DNA of 64,000 bases. Origin: Symsagittifera roscoffensis (taxonomy: Eukaryota; Xenacoelomorpha; Acoela; Convolutidae). The notes beneath the pieces were generated by a model that saw only the letters and a program-made list of their open reading frames with translations, was not told the DNA's origin and ran no database searches. The stretch is taken from assembly GCF_963678635.1 (NCBI RefSeq), contig NC_087067.1, forward strand, positions 47,482,001 to 47,546,000. Reading direction: 5' to 3'. How positions within the stretch are numbered: the first letter of the stretch is position 1; each line of letters starts with the position of its first letter. Positions 62,430 to 64,000 of this stretch are shown piece by piece. The position numbers and the translations under genes are program-made.

Positions 62430-63710
62430 ATGATAGACTTCGTAAAATTAGTTTTATTATGTGTTTTGACAGATATGGGTAAAAAGATACGAGCTTGCCT
62501 AATATGCGGCGACAGTTTAATTGCCGAAACACCCGCGAAGCAGCGGATTACAAAGTAAGTTTGTTTTCTCATCATTAATTTTTTTATTTTCATCTAGACT
62601 CGCTCAATTTTTCAAATAATTGATTTTTTTTAGCTTTCCAAGTACTCAGTACTTTCGCATAGACGAGAAGATTCTAGAAGAAATGATCATCGTTAAGTTT
62701 GATGCAATTATTGACGAGAACTTCTGCGGCAGCTTATGTGTTTTTGACCCTTCTTGTAAATCCTTCAATTACAACGTAGCCGTTAAACAGTGCCAACTGC
62801 TGGCTTCTGATCTGCATTTAAAAAATAAGACAAAACCAGGTAACGCCAATCTTCAATATCAAAAGGCCAAACTGTTCCTTTATGCGGATTTTATTACAAG
62901 CGCGATAACGACTCTGTCACGGATTCCGCAAAACGGGTAGTTTTGTTGGATGTTTTTTCAGCAGTGAAATCCACTGACAAATAGCCAACACATTGTTCCA
63001 CTCCAAATCGCTTCAAAAGAAAAAAAAATAACACAAATGAAAAAACACACCCAAATGCAAACCGATTCCGCCAAATTGTAAATGCATGTAGTGAATACAT
63101 ATTTTCTATAGATTCCGCAAAAGAGTCAAGGAAATTCTGAAATATTCATCAGCAAAAATGTTCTGGAGGCAGAAATTTTGTTTAAAAAAAAGGCTTCGCG
63201 GAACCAATCAGGATAACCGTTCTTTTACTGGCCAAAAAAAGGTTTGATAGAGTCAAAACAAAAGGAGGACTCTTTGGGAAAAAACAAGGCTGTAGGAATT
63301 GACAGATTTACCGACAATATTAGCAATTTTTGATGCATCGATGGGCATTTCGATTATCCATAGTTGATTGGGTTATACTAAAAATCTTCATTCTTCAAAC
63401 AGTTTTCTGTTCCAATGAAATGTTTCCCTACAGATGAAGGTGTGCATAGAAATTTATTGAGGATTTTTGATGAAATAAGTTTGATTAGCAGAAAAAAAAT
63501 CGTTCAGAATCAAACTGCCTTTCAGATTTGGACGCTGCAGGAATTTGGATCCACCAGACCCCCAACAAAAAAGTATCCAGGGGCTGCCCGGATGACTCAC
63601 TGATACTGTCAGACTGTGTTGGTATTTGGGTGGAGTCTTTCACGACTAATGAGCTGGTGGTTGGTTGGAGAGAGCCTTCAGATGAAGACGAACGCACAGA
63701 ATTTTCTATA
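62430..63710 (+). CDS. Secreted PAN/Apple-like protein, first exons
   Basis: Exon 1 is 62430-62554, starting at an ATG with a signal-peptide-like MIDFVKLVLLCVL and ending AAA|GTAAGT (phase 2). Exon 2 starts at 62634 after TTTTTTTTAG and reads NFPSTQYFRIDEKILEE, then FCGSLCVFDPSCKSFNYN and KQCQLLASDLHL: a Cys pattern C-x3-C-x5-C-x3-NYN-C like PAN/Apple domains, which bind protein or carbohydrate outside cells. A donor CCAG|GTAACG at 62839 gives phase 1, compatible with exon 3 at 63526-63710 (after GCCTTTCAG), which reads LDAAGIWIHQTPNKKVSRGC..SDCVGIWVESF and ends at a possible GTTAGT donor. Exon 2 could instead run on to TAG at 62940. Exon 3's domain is not recognised. The gene continues past the window or ends unseen. 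Confidence 0.6.
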
Positions 63711-64000
63711 GTTAGTTCCTTGATTTTGATCAAATAGATTTCTTAATTTCCTTCTCATTGACTTTTTGAATTTGATTTTGTCAAGTTCAAAACCCAAGGA
63801 CATGCAAAAAAAATGGACATAACTTTTTAATTTTTGTTTCTTGTAAATGTTCTTGCATCGATGTTTCTTGTAAATGTTCTTGTAAATGTTCTTGTCAGAA
63901 AATACGATATAGCTTGCGTAGCAAAGGTTCATCCTTGCAATTGAAATTTCTGCAATTGCAAATTTGTGTAGTTTTCACCATTCGTATTCTTTGATTGTTT

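Noticed and set aside
63485-63733. 82-codon minus-strand ORF, Ser-rich
   Set aside because: Antisense to the exon at 63526-63710, which has an acceptor site and a phase match.

Overview
The window is animal nuclear DNA. It is AT-rich, with GT-AG introns and G/C-ending codons confined to short exons. The only confident orthologue, the axonemal gene CFAP161, belongs to ciliated or flagellated eukaryotes. A Cys-loop receptor-like exon, a PAN/Apple-like secreted protein and a BEL/Pao retrotransposon make a metazoan most likely. I cannot resolve the phylum. No bacterial, organellar or CRISPR feature is present.

Layout. 1-8.9 kb is a decayed Ty3/Gypsy-type retroelement on the plus strand, cut by the window start: reverse transcriptase, RNase H and integrase remnants, a membrane-segment plus Ser/Pro-rich frame, an Env-like glycoprotein remnant, and small trailing frames. 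10.5-15.3 kb is a 2.38-kb unit duplicated head to tail. 17.1-24.5 kb is a BEL/Pao element with almost identical 160-bp LTRs and a 5-bp target duplication (TGAGG). It keeps Gag, protease-region and integrase sequence but has lost the whole RT/RNase H region, so it is a young non-autonomous element. 26.0-26.3 kb (minus) is a first-exon-like piece of a Cys-loop receptor. 30.4-31.8 kb is a large inverted repeat with two 401-bp arms. 33.9-39.0 kb is satellite-rich: a GC-rich minisatellite, AT-rich GATTATAATCGATTA-type repeats, G-runs, and a 32-bp satellite with a 225-bp higher-order period. 41.07-43.91 kb is a second, small LTR element (minus strand, 630-bp LTRs, 4-bp TSD GTAA) that carries only two small proteins and no pol.

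44.05-55.85 kb holds the best host genes. A plus-strand gene with five phase-compatible exons encodes a propeller-like protein I cannot name. Within its 6.4-kb intron, in antisense, lies a complete three-exon CFAP161. The surrounding introns are full of repeats, including a palindromic MITE-like element (47.5 kb) and three copies of a ~0.85-kb repeat. 57.17-58.28 kb is a 371-bp unit repeated three times. 62.4-63.7 kb is the start of a plus-strand gene for a secreted PAN/Apple-like protein.

Most of the DNA is transposon or repeat sequence. The coding signal is limited to CFAP161, the propeller-like gene, the PAN-like gene, the receptor exon and the retroelement proteins. The most unusual points are the RT-less but recently mobile BEL/Pao element, whose gag stop codon lies inside a potential 57-nt in-frame intron, the pol-less two-ORF LTR element, and the antisense nesting of CFAP161.
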